55,471 bases of DNA from JBDTNQ01 sp039933635 (GTDB taxonomy: Bacteria > Acidobacteriota > Vicinamibacteria > Vicinamibacterales > SCN-69-37). Both the position numbers and the translations under genes were made by a program. The stretch covers positions 1 to 55,471 of the forward strand of contig JBDTNQ010000014.1 in assembly GCA_039933635.1 (NCBI GenBank), in the 5' to 3' direction. This document shows positions 48,639-55,471 of this stretch, piece by piece. Below the pieces are notes generated by a model. The model was not told the DNA's origin. It did no database searches and saw only the letters and a list, made by a program, of their open reading frames with translations. Each line of letters opens with the position of its first letter. Position 1 is the first letter of the stretch.

Positions 48639-49258
48639 GGAAAGCGATCACGCGCGACGTGGCCGCGCTGGCGATTCCGCCACTGTGGGCGATTGGTGCG
48701 TGGGAAGCTCGCACCTACGGTCTCTGGGGCGCGCTCGGCGTGACGGCGGTGCTGCTGGCGACGGTCGTGCTCGCGCTGGAAGGACGCGCGGTCGTCGGCC
48801 GCGGCCGTCACGCGCGGCTGTGGCCCCTTGGCATCGGCGCGGGTCTTGTCATGGTCCTCGGCACCACGGCCCTGTTCGGCCCGGCCGTGCGGGCCTTCCC
48901 AATGCTCTTCGCCGACGTGTCCCGCCTCTATGGGGCGTTTGGTGATCCCGGGTCCCCGTCCGCGCTGCTCCTGCTGCCGGTGATCGTGCTCTCCGAAGAG
49001 ATCGTGTGGAGGGGCGCGGTCCAGAGTGCTCTCGCGGTCCGGATGCCGTGGCTGCCCGCGGCTCTGTGCGGCGCGCTGGTCTACGCGCTTGCACACGCGC
49101 CCGTCGGATCGCCGGCGCTCGTGCTGACGTGCCTGGTAGCCGGCTTCTGCTGGAGCGCGCTGCGCGGACTTACTGACAGCCTTCTCGTGACCGTGACGGC
49201 GCATCTCGTCTGGGACTTCGCCGTGCTGGTCGTGCACCAGTTGGCCCCGCCGGCCTGA
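48635..49258 (+). CDS. CPBP-family intramembrane metalloprotease (CAAX protease-like)
   Basis: 207 residues, six or so membrane helices. Motif 1 SEEIVWRG has the paired Glu and Arg, motif 2 is ALAHAPVG with its His, and motif 3 is TAHLVWDF. These are the conserved residues of CPBP/Abi intramembrane proteases related to Rce1. Substrates are generally unknown; some members give immunity to bacteriocins. GTG start overlaps the stop of the upstream NAD(P)-binding gene, so the two are cotranslated. The frame is normal in length for the family. Confidence 0.88.
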   Translation: MRKAITRDVAALAIPPLWAIGAWEARTYGLWGALGVTAVLLATVVLALEGRAVVGRGRHARLWPLGIGAGLVMVLGTTALFGPAVRAFPMLFADVSRLYGAFGDPGSPSALLLLPVIVLSEEIVWRGAVQSALAVRMPWLPAALCGALVYALAHAPVGSPALVLTCLVAGFCWSALRGLTDSLLVTVTAHLVWDFAVLVVHQLAPPA

Positions 49259-49301
49259 ACCCGCCGCAGTGAATGAGCCATTCTCGAATGAGAGGTTGAA
49301 C

Positions 49302-50579
49302 GTGGTTGCTGTCGTTCGGCGTGTCAGTTTCCTCCTGGCGTGCTCGGGGCTGGTCTTGGCCCCGGCCATCGCGCTCCCGGCGCTGGCGCAGTTGCGAGCG
49401 ACTCCGGTCGTTGGCGGCCTGAACCGGCCGGTCGGGTTCGTGCAGCATCCGACCGAGGCTACGGTCCAACTCGTGATCGAGCAGGGCGGCCGCGTGCGCG
49501 TCGTGCAGGCGGGCCAACTGCAGAATCCTGATTTTCTCGATCTGACCGGCCGCATCGCCGCTGGCGGTGAGCAAGGACTGCTTGGGCTCGCGTTCGCCCC
49601 TGACTTCAGGACCAGCGGCCGTGTCTTCGCTTCGTTCACGAATCAATCGGGAGACTCCGTCATCGCCCGATTCACGCGGCTCGGCGGCGACCCGCTACGG
49701 CTCGACCCGGCCAGTGAGTTCGATCTCAGGTGGCCGGGCGGTAACCGATTCATCGCGCAGCCCTTCACGAATCACAACGGCGGGCACATTGCGTTCGGCG
49801 CAGACGGGCTGCTGTACATCGGTCTCGGAGATGGCGGCTCTGGAGACGACCCGCTGAACAACGCGCAGAATCCGCTGTCGCTCCTGGGCAAGATGTTGCG
49901 GCTGAATGTGGCCGTGCCGGCGAGCGATCCTGAAGGCTACGACGTGCCCGCTACCAATCCGTTCGTCGGCCGCGCCGGGGTGCTGCCCGAGATCTGGTCC
50001 CTGGGCCTTCGGAATCCCTGGCGCTGGAGCGTCGACGACCCGGCCCACGGCGGAACCGGCGCCATCGTGATCGGAGATGTGGGGCAGGGCGCCTGGGAAG
50101 AGGTCGACTACGAACCCGCGGGCGCCGGCGGCCGCGACTACGGATGGCGCAATCGGGAAGGCGCGCACAACAACGTGACCAGCCTCGCGCCGTTCGTCAC
50201 GCCGCTGCGCGATCCGATCTGGGAATACGGCCGCCTGGTCGGCGCGTCGATCATCGGTGGGTTCGTGTACCGCGGTACTGGTCTGGGCTCGTCGTACGTC
50301 GGGCGCTACTTCTTCGCGGACTTCGTCTCGAGTCGCGTCTGGTCGGTCGCGCTGGTGGTGTCGGCGTCGACGGGTGAAGCGACCGCGCAGAACGTGATCG
50401 AGCACACGGCGGAACTGGCTTCCGCCGCGGCCTCGCCGTCGAGCTTCGGCGTGGACGCGAACGGCGAGCTGTACCTCGTCAGTTACAACGGATCCGTCTC
50501 CCGCATTGACGGCGCTGGGCCCTCGTCGGGCCGGACACGGACCGGGCCGGTGGTGGGGACGGCGCGCCCGAGATTTTGA
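49302..50579 (+). CDS. Exported PQQ-type sugar dehydrogenase-like propeller protein
   Basis: 425 residues. Signal peptide (hydrophobic FLLACSGLVLAPAIALPALAQ), then a glucose/sorbosone-dehydrogenase propeller: GLNRPVGFVQHP, GGEQGLLGLAFAPDF, FTNHNGGHIAFGADGLLYIGLGDGGSGDDPLNNAQN, WSLGLRNPWRWS, GDVGQGAWEEVDY and GRDYGWRNREG. This version (HIP/Hedgehog-interacting-like, PQQ sugar dehydrogenase group) often lacks proof of PQQ binding. No haem is fused. GTG 49302 is preferred to GTG 49269 since GAGG lies between them and the signal peptide then starts properly. Its substrate is unknown. A 100-bp gap follows without visible signals. Confidence 0.88.
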   Translation: MVAVVRRVSFLLACSGLVLAPAIALPALAQLRATPVVGGLNRPVGFVQHPTEATVQLVIEQGGRVRVVQAGQLQNPDFLDLTGRIAAGGEQGLLGLAFAPDFRTSGRVFASFTNQSGDSVIARFTRLGGDPLRLDPASEFDLRWPGGNRFIAQPFTNHNGGHIAFGADGLLYIGLGDGGSGDDPLNNAQNPLSLLGKMLRLNVAVPASDPEGYDVPATNPFVGRAGVLPEIWSLGLRNPWRWSVDDPAHGGTGAIVIGDVGQGAWEEVDYEPAGAGGRDYGWRNREGAHNNVTSLAPFVTPLRDPIWEYGRLVGASIIGGFVYRGTGLGSSYVGRYFFADFVSSRVWSVALVVSASTGEATAQNVIEHTAELASAAASPSSFGVDANGELYLVSYNGSVSRIDGAGPSSGRTRTGPVVGTARPRF

Positions 50580-50679
50580 TCCGCTGCTCCAACCGCAGGG
50601 TGCGTTTCGGGACTAGAACACCGCTTGCCCAGAAGTGTCACGAGGCACATCGCCACTCGAAGGGCTCCCGTCATTGGTT

Positions 50680-51294
50680 CTACTTCGGGTGCGCCATCTC
50701 GGGGACAACGCGCCGGAGGAAGCCTTCGAGCGGTTGCTGATCGCTCATGCGCATGTCATCCATCAGGTTGATCATGCGCGTCTGCGCGAGCGCGGTGGCC
50801 ACGAGCACATTCCGCTCACGAATCAGATACGCGGCCCACAGGTGGCTCGCGCGCCAGGCAATCGTGCAGTGCAACAGGACCTTGCCCTGCGCCGCCGCCA
50901 TCGCGGCGGCGAAGGTGTCCAGTTGTTTCGGCCCGTAGGGATTCCCGGCCGTGCCCCGCATGGGGATGTGGACGTACGTGATGCCGAGTTCCTTCGCGAG
51001 CGCGGCCTCGTCGAACCCGACGCGCGCCATCTCCTCCGGCATCCGCAGATTCACGATCGTCGTCACGCCCCTGGCCCTGAGATCCCGGATCGCCTTCTCG
51101 GTGGGCTGGCCGCCGATGTACATGTCGTCGCCGACGCTCACGAACGTCGACTGGAACATGCCGGTCGTCTCGAGACTCACCGGATTGGGCACAGGGCCCA
51201 TCTTGCCCTGACCAACGATGCTCTGGGCCGAGGCGGGAAGCGCGACCGCGGCGATGAGCGTCACGACCATCGCGAAGGGGAGAGCGTTCTTCAT
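50680..51294 (-). CDS. Secreted phosphatase-like protein (BLH/DSP-like) with short active-site loop
   Basis: 204 residues: signal peptide to LPASAQ, then a domain resembling the beta-lactamase-hydrolase-like/dual-specificity phosphatase fold (about 50-200: YIGGQPTEKAIRDLRARGVTTIVNLRMPEE, ITYVHIPM). The active-site loop LLHCTIAWRAS has four residues between Cys and Arg, as in BLH/rhodanese-like loops, while classic tyrosine phosphatases have five. A role in dephosphorylation or in sulfur transfer is open. Strong AAGGAG ribosome site. The gene stands alone, on the opposite strand to the sugar dehydrogenase. Confidence 0.8.
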   Translation of the reverse strand: MKNALPFAMVVTLIAAVALPASAQSIVGQGKMGPVPNPVSLETTGMFQSTFVSVGDDMYIGGQPTEKAIRDLRARGVTTIVNLRMPEEMARVGFDEAALAKELGITYVHIPMRGTAGNPYGPKQLDTFAAAMAAAQGKVLLHCTIAWRASHLWAAYLIRERNVLVATALAQTRMINLMDDMRMSDQQPLEGFLRRVVPEMAHPK

Positions 51295-51455
51295 CTGCGA
51301 CTCCTTCTCTGCACGGCGGCGGGACTGTCGCCGCAGGGATTCTAGCGTGCCGGAGAGGGCATTGCGGCAGCGCCCGGCCGGAAGCCCAACAACGGCGTGC
51401 GACGATTGGAGTCACATGGGGTTTTCAACACGAGCGGGTCGCCTGCGCGAGTGCC
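51295..51455. other. Intergenic DNA without recognised feature
   Basis: Part of the 333-bp gap between the phosphatase-like gene and the 51628-52527 gene. No promoter, hairpin or frame stands out. The rest of the gap holds the HigA remnant. Confidence 0.5.
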
Positions 51456-51584
51456 CTACGCAGCCTCGCGCGGCTGCACGTCCCGTTGGATCCGGGTAGC
51501 CAATGCGCGCGTGGCGACGTCGAGATCATGCGCTGCCTGAAGATTCATCCAGAACTGCGGCGTCATGGCAAAGTAGCCTCGCTG
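51456..51584 (-). pseudogene. C-terminal remnant of a HigA-family antitoxin
   Basis: A 42-codon stretch between two in-frame TAG codons reads YFAMTPQFWMNLQAAHDLDV and continues to end RIQRDVQPREAA. This matches the C-terminal third of HigA/VapI-type antitoxins (RYFG-T-EFWMNLQ-YDLEVA...). The helix-turn-helix N-terminus is gone, replaced by unrelated sequence with a stop immediately upstream. No HigB toxin gene is adjacent. It marks an old, decayed toxin-antitoxin locus at the edge of what looks like an accessory region. Confidence 0.7.
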
Positions 51585-51627
51585 CTACCGCGGCGAGTCG
51601 GTTGAGCGGCCCCTTTCGACGCGAGCA

Positions 51628-52527
51628 TCAGCGGATCTGCTTGGCGCGAATCCGAATCGAAAGAACTCGGTCGACGAACGGATCGGAGGAGTCCTTGGGG
51701 CGTGGCAACGCTACCTCTACGATCTCTCCTGGCTTCAAATGCAACGTCGACCTGAAGAAATTTGCCGACTGGTAACCGACCTGGTCAGGCGCCGGGCCTG
51801 CGGTGGTCGCTTGCACGTCTAGCTTCAATCCGCCGCCTTCGAGGTCCGGTGTCAGCTGGCCGAAGATGTCGAGACGGTTCGTTCCCTGGGTCACGCTGTC
51901 GAAATAGAAAGGGAGTGCGCGATAAGGGAGACCTCTAACCGACTGCAATTGGCTTTGCTCTTTGCCATTCGGTAAGTGCTCGACCAGCCACACCTCCGCG
52001 CCGACGAGCCGGCGATCCAAGTCAAGGTATTCAACGGTGGCTCTGAGGGATGACGTCTTGGTCTGGCACGCCCCACCGTTGACGGTTCGGCCGCTGGGCA
52101 GATTGATCGGAACCGTATCGATCGGCCGAGATTCCCCCGGGAGCAAAGTCACGGTCGTGTCCTCGGTCATCGGAGTGACATCAGCGTTGATGCCTGGCGT
52201 TCGGATCCACCGCAGCCGAAATGTGACGGCCTTACCTTCGACGCGCGTTGGTGTGACCTCGACTCTCCAGCCAACGATCGCGTTTTCAGCGAAGCGGTTT
52301 GGCGGAACCGTCAGAGTGAAAGCCCCGCAGCCACTTACTGAGAACAGGCCCACGGTCGTCTTGTTGGTGCTGAGCGTGATGTGGTGCCAGACCCCGACCG
52401 GCTTTTCCGCGCCGTTCGGGACCAATTCGTAGGCACCAACGGAAAGGACCAGGTCGTCAAGCGTCTGCGCTCTCGCGACTCCCGCCACCAGTATTAGCCC
52501 CGCGAGCATTGCCAAGATGACTCTCAT
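51628..52527 (-). CDS. Exported protein of unknown function in ECF operon
   Basis: 299 residues, not recognised. Signal peptide MRVILAMLAGLILVAGVARAQ, then all-beta-looking sequence with few charged helices (VGVWHHITLSTNKTTVGLF, VGWRVEVTPTRVEGKAVTFRLRWIRT, VTLLPGESRPIDTVPI). Two Cys (SGCGAF and GGACQTK) may pair. Three or more immunoglobulin-like or similar sandwiches are possible. It starts with ATG overlapping the anti-sigma stop (ATGA), so it is tied to the sigma/anti-sigma pair and is likely the main output, or the sensor, of that system. Confidence 0.75.
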   Translation of the reverse strand: MRVILAMLAGLILVAGVARAQTLDDLVLSVGAYELVPNGAEKPVGVWHHITLSTNKTTVGLFSVSGCGAFTLTVPPNRFAENAIVGWRVEVTPTRVEGKAVTFRLRWIRTPGINADVTPMTEDTTVTLLPGESRPIDTVPINLPSGRTVNGGACQTKTSSLRATVEYLDLDRRLVGAEVWLVEHLPNGKEQSQLQSVRGLPYRALPFYFDSVTQGTNRLDIFGQLTPDLEGGGLKLDVQATTAGPAPDQVGYQSANFFRSTLHLKPGEIVEVALPRPKDSSDPFVDRVLSIRIRAKQIR

Positions 52528-52871
52528 TGATGACCTCCGGGAGGAACGAAGGGGCTTGCCTGGACGACGCGTGTCGCGGGGGGCGCCTCGACAAACGCGG
52601 GCGACGCTCTGTAGTGGCCGGCAAAATAGCCTCCAGCGAGTGAGACAAACAATGCTGCGGCTGCCGCCGCGACCTGCCATCGAACTCGCGGAGCTGGACT
52701 CGCTGCACGCATTGACGAGGGCGGCACGGCTGGCTGAACGACTCGTCGCAGCATGACGAGATCGATCAGCAATGTTCGGCCCGCTGGCTCGCTCAGGGCG
52801 TTCACCAGATCCTCTGGCGCGAAGGGCTCATCGTCGAGAAACGCAGATATGACTTCGCCGTTGTTCTTCAT
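52524..52871 (-). CDS. Probable anti-sigma factor, single-pass membrane protein
   Basis: 115 residues. N-terminus EVISAFLDDEPFAPEDLVNALSEPAG resembles the short sigma-binding helix of RseA-type (RseA N-domain) anti-sigma factors. One membrane helix (about 69-85, VAAAAAALFVSLAGGYF) and a small periplasmic tail follow. It lies 2 nt after the sigma gene and overlaps the next gene, a normal ECF operon layout. GAGGATT upstream as ribosome site. There is no zinc motif, so release is likely by proteolysis. Confidence 0.78.
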   Translation of the reverse strand: MKNNGEVISAFLDDEPFAPEDLVNALSEPAGRTLLIDLVMLRRVVQPAVPPSSMRAASPAPRVRWQVAAAAAALFVSLAGGYFAGHYRASPAFVEAPPATRVVQASPFVPPGGHQ

Positions 52872-52873
52872 GG

Positions 52874-53386
52874 TCAATCCTCATGTTGTCTGACGCTCCG
52901 CGTAACTGCCATCGTTCGACACGTCGCGATAGGGGCTGCAAGCTGGTCTCGCAGATGTAAGCGTGTGCGATGAATCCGCGACCGCACGGCGTCTACGGTC
53001 AGATCGCAGGCCCGCGAAATATCTTCGTACCCGAGCCCGGCCACCTCTCGCAGGAGGAATACATCGCGGTCGACTGGGGACAGGGCATCCAAGGCCCGGT
53101 TCACGGCCAGGTCGATGTCCTGAGAAGCCGGGCGTGTCCCGTCGTCAGTCAACGCGGAGGCTTCCGGATGACGTGCACGGCTTCGGTAGTGATCCAGCGC
53201 CATGTTCCGCGCAATCCGGAACAACCACGCGCTTCCGTCGCCATTGGTCGTCGCCTGGCTCCGGCTCGCGCGTAAGAAGACCTCTTGCGTCAGATCGCGA
53301 GCGTTCTCCACGTGGCCGACGGCCCGGCAGAGGTATTTGAAGACCTTCTGATTGTGTGCGGCGAAGAGCGCCTCGGAATCGGCCAT
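52874..53386 (-). CDS. ECF-family RNA polymerase sigma factor
   Basis: 170 residues. Region 2: LFAAHNQKVFKYLCRAVG, NARDLTQEVFLRASRSQ, SAWLFRIARNMALDHYRSR. Region 4: ALDALSPVDRDVFLLREVAGLGYEDISRACDLTVDAVRSRIHRTRLHLRDQL. Size and order are normal. It is followed by anti-sigma and exported-protein genes on the same strand, in the same style as the other ECF operon at 33.6-36.5 kb. The C-terminal 20 residues after the HTH (ATCRTMAVTRSVRQHED) are unusual and basic. The ATPase gene is divergent, 130 bp away. Confidence 0.94.
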   Translation of the reverse strand: MADSEALFAAHNQKVFKYLCRAVGHVENARDLTQEVFLRASRSQATTNGDGSAWLFRIARNMALDHYRSRARHPEASALTDDGTRPASQDIDLAVNRALDALSPVDRDVFLLREVAGLGYEDISRACDLTVDAVRSRIHRTRLHLRDQLAAPIATCRTMAVTRSVRQHED

Positions 53387-53516
53387 GCCCGTCTACTGTC
53401 TAAGGACGCCGGAAGAGAGGGAAACTCTCGAAGCGAAAGAATGGCCAGGGCGGTCGTTCGGGTCGTCGCCCCGCCATGTTCGACTTGGGCAGCGGATCGG
53501 GCATGATATGCAGCAT

Positions 53517-54680
53517 ATGACCTCCCGTCGTCGGCCCAGGTCCGGCCTTCGATTCACGAAGATCCACCTTGAGAATTGGCGAAACTTCGCCGTCGCTGAC
53601 GCCGTCTTGGCGCAGCGTGTCTTCATCGTCGGACCCAATGCGGCAGGCAAGTCGAATTTCCTTGATGCGTTCCGGTTCCTGCACGACATCGTTTCGGTCG
53701 GCGGTGGACTCGAGGAGGCGGTACGGAAGCGTCAGGGAATATCAAAGCTCCGATCGTTGTCGGCGCGCCGATACCCGGACGTTGTCGTTGAGGTCGAACT
53801 GGGCAACGGGTCCGATGAGCGGTGGAGCTATGAGCTCGCGCTGGGACACGACACTCGGCAACGGCCCAAAATCAAACGCGAGAGCGTGGCCCGCGATGGG
53901 AAGGAACTGTTCAGGCGCCCTGATGATGCAGATAGAGAAGACCCCGAGCGGTTGACGCAAACCTACCTCCAGCAGGTCAACGTGAACAAGGCCTTCAGGC
54001 CGGTGGCAGATGCATTTGCAGCCGTTCGCTATCTCCACGTCGTGCCGCAGCTGGTGCGTGAGCCAGACCGATCCGTTGGACGGACCAACGATCCCTACGG
54101 CGGGGATTTTCTCGAACAACTGGCGGGAACGCGTGAACAGACACTCAGGTCGCGGCTTCGAACGATATCGGCCGCCCTGCGTGTTGCTGTCCCGCAACTG
54201 TCGCAGCTCGAACTCACCCGAGACAATCGGGGCGCGCCCCATCTTCGAGGCCGATACGAGCATTGGCGGCCCCAGGGGGCCTGGCAGACTGAGGACCAGT
54301 TTTCGGATGGGACGTTGAGGCTTCTCGGCCTCTTGTGGGCGATCGTCGAGGACGGTGGGCCGCTGCTGCTGGAGGAGCCCGAACTCTCTCTTCATCCGGA
54401 GGTCGTTCGCTATCTCCCGCAGGTCTTCGCGCGCATGCAGAGACGCTCAGGGCGGCAGATTCTGACGAGCACTCACTCGTCCGACCTGCTGCGGGATGAC
54501 GGCATCGGCCTCGACGAGGTGCTGTTGCTCATCCCAACGCCTGAGGGGACAAAGGTCCGTGCGGCGAACACCTTTAGGGAGGTAGGCCACCTGCTGTCAG
54601 GCGGATCAACGCTGGCAGAGGCGGTGCTGCCCCTGACGCGTCCAAGACAGGCTGAGCAATTGGCGTTGTTCGGGGAGTGA
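53517..54680 (+). CDS. AAA-family (ABC/SMC-like) ATPase of a two-gene system
   Basis: 387 residues. Walker A in VGPNAAGKSNFLDAFRFL (near residue 45), an ABC-type signature stretch FSDGTLRLLGLLWAI (about 265), Walker B LLLEEPELSLHPEV with its catalytic Glu, and a switch His in LTSTHSSDLL. This is the AAA_21/RecF-like ATPase layout found in RloA, AbiLi, PARIS and OLD proteins. The next gene, a TOPRIM-type protein, starts inside its stop codon (GTGA). It likely senses phage or DNA damage and controls the partner. Start 53517 is chosen near a TGATAT box; 53508 is also possible. Confidence 0.85.
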   Translation: MTSRRRPRSGLRFTKIHLENWRNFAVADAVLAQRVFIVGPNAAGKSNFLDAFRFLHDIVSVGGGLEEAVRKRQGISKLRSLSARRYPDVVVEVELGNGSDERWSYELALGHDTRQRPKIKRESVARDGKELFRRPDDADREDPERLTQTYLQQVNVNKAFRPVADAFAAVRYLHVVPQLVREPDRSVGRTNDPYGGDFLEQLAGTREQTLRSRLRTISAALRVAVPQLSQLELTRDNRGAPHLRGRYEHWRPQGAWQTEDQFSDGTLRLLGLLWAIVEDGGPLLLEEPELSLHPEVVRYLPQVFARMQRRSGRQILTSTHSSDLLRDDGIGLDEVLLLIPTPEGTKVRAANTFREVGHLLSGGSTLAEAVLPLTRPRQAEQLALFGE

Positions 54681-55291
54681 CCGTGGTCAGTATTTCTCTG
54701 GCTGTCGAAGGACCGACGGATGAGGTCGTACTCAACCGGGTCGTCGGCTTCGCCGGCGGCGCCGTGCATCGGGTCCAGGTGCAGTACGGGAAGGCGAACG
54801 TGCGCCGAGCGCTGCCTGGATATAACGCGGCAGCCAAATGGGACCCGTGGGTCGTGCTCGTTGATTTGGATGATGAGTTTACGTGCGCTGGCCAGCTCGT
54901 GGCAGATTGGCTGCCGTCTCCCAGTAGATACATGCTTCTGAGGGTGGCCGTTCGTCAGATTGAGGCCTGGCTGCTCGGGGATGCCGATCGATTTTCCGAA
55001 TTCTTCGCTGTGAGTAGGGCTCTTGTGCCAGCCGATCCAGACCGTTTAGCAAACGCGAAGAAGTCGATGTTGAGGATTCTGGTGAAGTCTCGGCAGCGGG
55101 CAGTTCGCCAAGACATGCTTCCGAGGGCTGGATCGGGCCGAGACGTGGGGCCCGGATACTCGGGACGACTGATTGAGTTCGTCAATGACGTCGAGCGCGG
55201 ATGGAGAGTCGACGTCGCAGCGGCGCGATCGCGTAGTCTGCAGCGCTGCCTGGAACGACTCTACGATCTGGCGAAGAATCCGCCGCAGTGA
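54677..55291 (+). CDS. TOPRIM/DUF4276-like partner of the ATPase
   Basis: 204 residues. LAVEGPTDEVVLNRVV has the first TOPRIM Glu, WVVLVDLDDEFT the Asp-x-Asp motif, and VRQIEAWLLGDADRF matches the conserved EAWLLAD block of DUF4276/RloB-like proteins. Such proteins are predicted metal-dependent nucleases; in PARIS, AbiL or OLD-like pairs they act with an AAA ATPase in anti-phage defence. GTG overlaps the ATPase stop. The C-terminal half is helical and basic. It cannot be placed in one named defence type from sequence reading only. Confidence 0.75.
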   Translation: MTVVSISLAVEGPTDEVVLNRVVGFAGGAVHRVQVQYGKANVRRALPGYNAAAKWDPWVVLVDLDDEFTCAGQLVADWLPSPSRYMLLRVAVRQIEAWLLGDADRFSEFFAVSRALVPADPDRLANAKKSMLRILVKSRQRAVRQDMLPRAGSGRDVGPGYSGRLIEFVNDVERGWRVDVAAARSRSLQRCLERLYDLAKNPPQ

Positions 55292-55471
55292 CCGCGCATC
55301 TTCCGCAAGGATCCGAAGATACCTTCGCATTCTTGTGTCCATGCCTCAGATCGCTCGGCCCCGCGTGGCTCGATCACACTACCGACCCTAGCCAGCCCCG
55401 CCGCCCCTCACTCCCTCACGTAGCCGACTCCGCTCGCGCCCGAGCGTACACAGCCCGCGTGCTCCCGTGCT
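55292..55471. other. Right edge of the window, no gene recognised
   Basis: 180 bp after the TOPRIM-like gene. A short inverted repeat CCGAAG/CTTCG near 55314-55329 is the only structure seen. No tRNA, attachment site or frame with good features was found. Confidence 0.5.

Noticed and set aside
51503..51775. Small plus-strand frame across the HigA remnant
   Set aside because: It lies opposite the remnant and the end of the exported-protein gene and reads as low-complexity Arg/Ser sequence.
53517..55291. Assignment of the ATPase-TOPRIM pair to PARIS itself
   Set aside because: The partner looks DUF4276/RloB-like and not clearly DUF4435, so a specific name would be over-reading.
1..55471. tRNA, rRNA, insertion sequences, prophage or integrase genes
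   Set aside because: I looked for cloverleaf-like segments, transposase motifs and integrase signatures along both strands and saw none.

Overview
The window reads as chromosomal DNA of a high-GC, Gram-negative, aerobic heterotroph. The best fit is an Acidobacteriota lineage of the Vicinamibacteria type. This is inferred from gene style, not from a marker gene: a 1215-residue Oar-like TonB-dependent receptor with an N-terminal carboxypeptidase-regulatory domain, many exported quinoprotein-like dehydrogenases fused to cytochrome c, secreted ThuA proteins, FCD-type GntR regulators, ECF sigma/anti-sigma pairs, and Gly/Ala/Pro/Arg-rich tails on exported proteins. I found no rRNA, tRNA, insertion sequence, prophage or CRISPR array.

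Layout. 0-3 kb: the start of a small Fe-S protein, a secreted beta-sandwich protein with a good terminator, and GTP-dependent PEP carboxykinase. 3-10 kb: an exported cytochrome c/propeller protein, an aldo/keto reductase, and a first module of cytochrome c-aldose dehydrogenase plus secreted ThuA protein. 10-15 kb: acyl-CoA dehydrogenase, ETF-quinone oxidoreductase and ETF alpha, which pass electrons from acyl-CoA to quinone; ETF beta lies 17 kb away at 31.4 kb. 15-25 kb: an FAH-family hydrolase, a tannase/feruloyl-esterase-like enzyme divergent from a GntR regulator, a palindrome-rich control region, the TonB receptor, and a second, paralogous dehydrogenase-ThuA module. 25-31 kb: a PQQ dehydrogenase with an embedded cytochrome, a semialdehyde dehydrogenase, a soluble-glucose-dehydrogenase-like protein and a histone H1-like protein. 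31-37 kb: ETF beta, MaoC hydratase, an SDR, then an ECF sigma/anti-sigma/bactofilin-RDD operon. 36.5-44.3 kb: a sugar-acid locus (GntR regulator, GlcF, GlcD, SDR, arabinonate-type dehydratase, divergent MFS carrier). 44-47.6 kb: threonine degradation (tdh, kbl) and an SDR. 47.6-51.3 kb: an NAD(P)-binding protein, a CPBP protease, another sugar dehydrogenase and a secreted phosphatase-like protein. 51.4-55.5 kb looks accessory: a remnant of a HigA-type antitoxin gene, a second ECF/anti-sigma/exported-protein operon, and an AAA ATPase-TOPRIM pair of the kind seen in phage-defence systems.

The main theme is oxidation of carbohydrates outside the cytoplasm (six propeller dehydrogenases, TonB import, ThuA and esterase functions), joined to sugar-acid catabolism, gluconeogenesis and respiratory acyl-CoA oxidation. 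The TonB-receptor region and the sugar-acid locus share a FadR-like palindrome, which suggests common control. Intergenic spaces carry a family of palindromic repeats, some of them nested, and several genes have a -10 box so close to the start codon that their mRNAs are probably leaderless.
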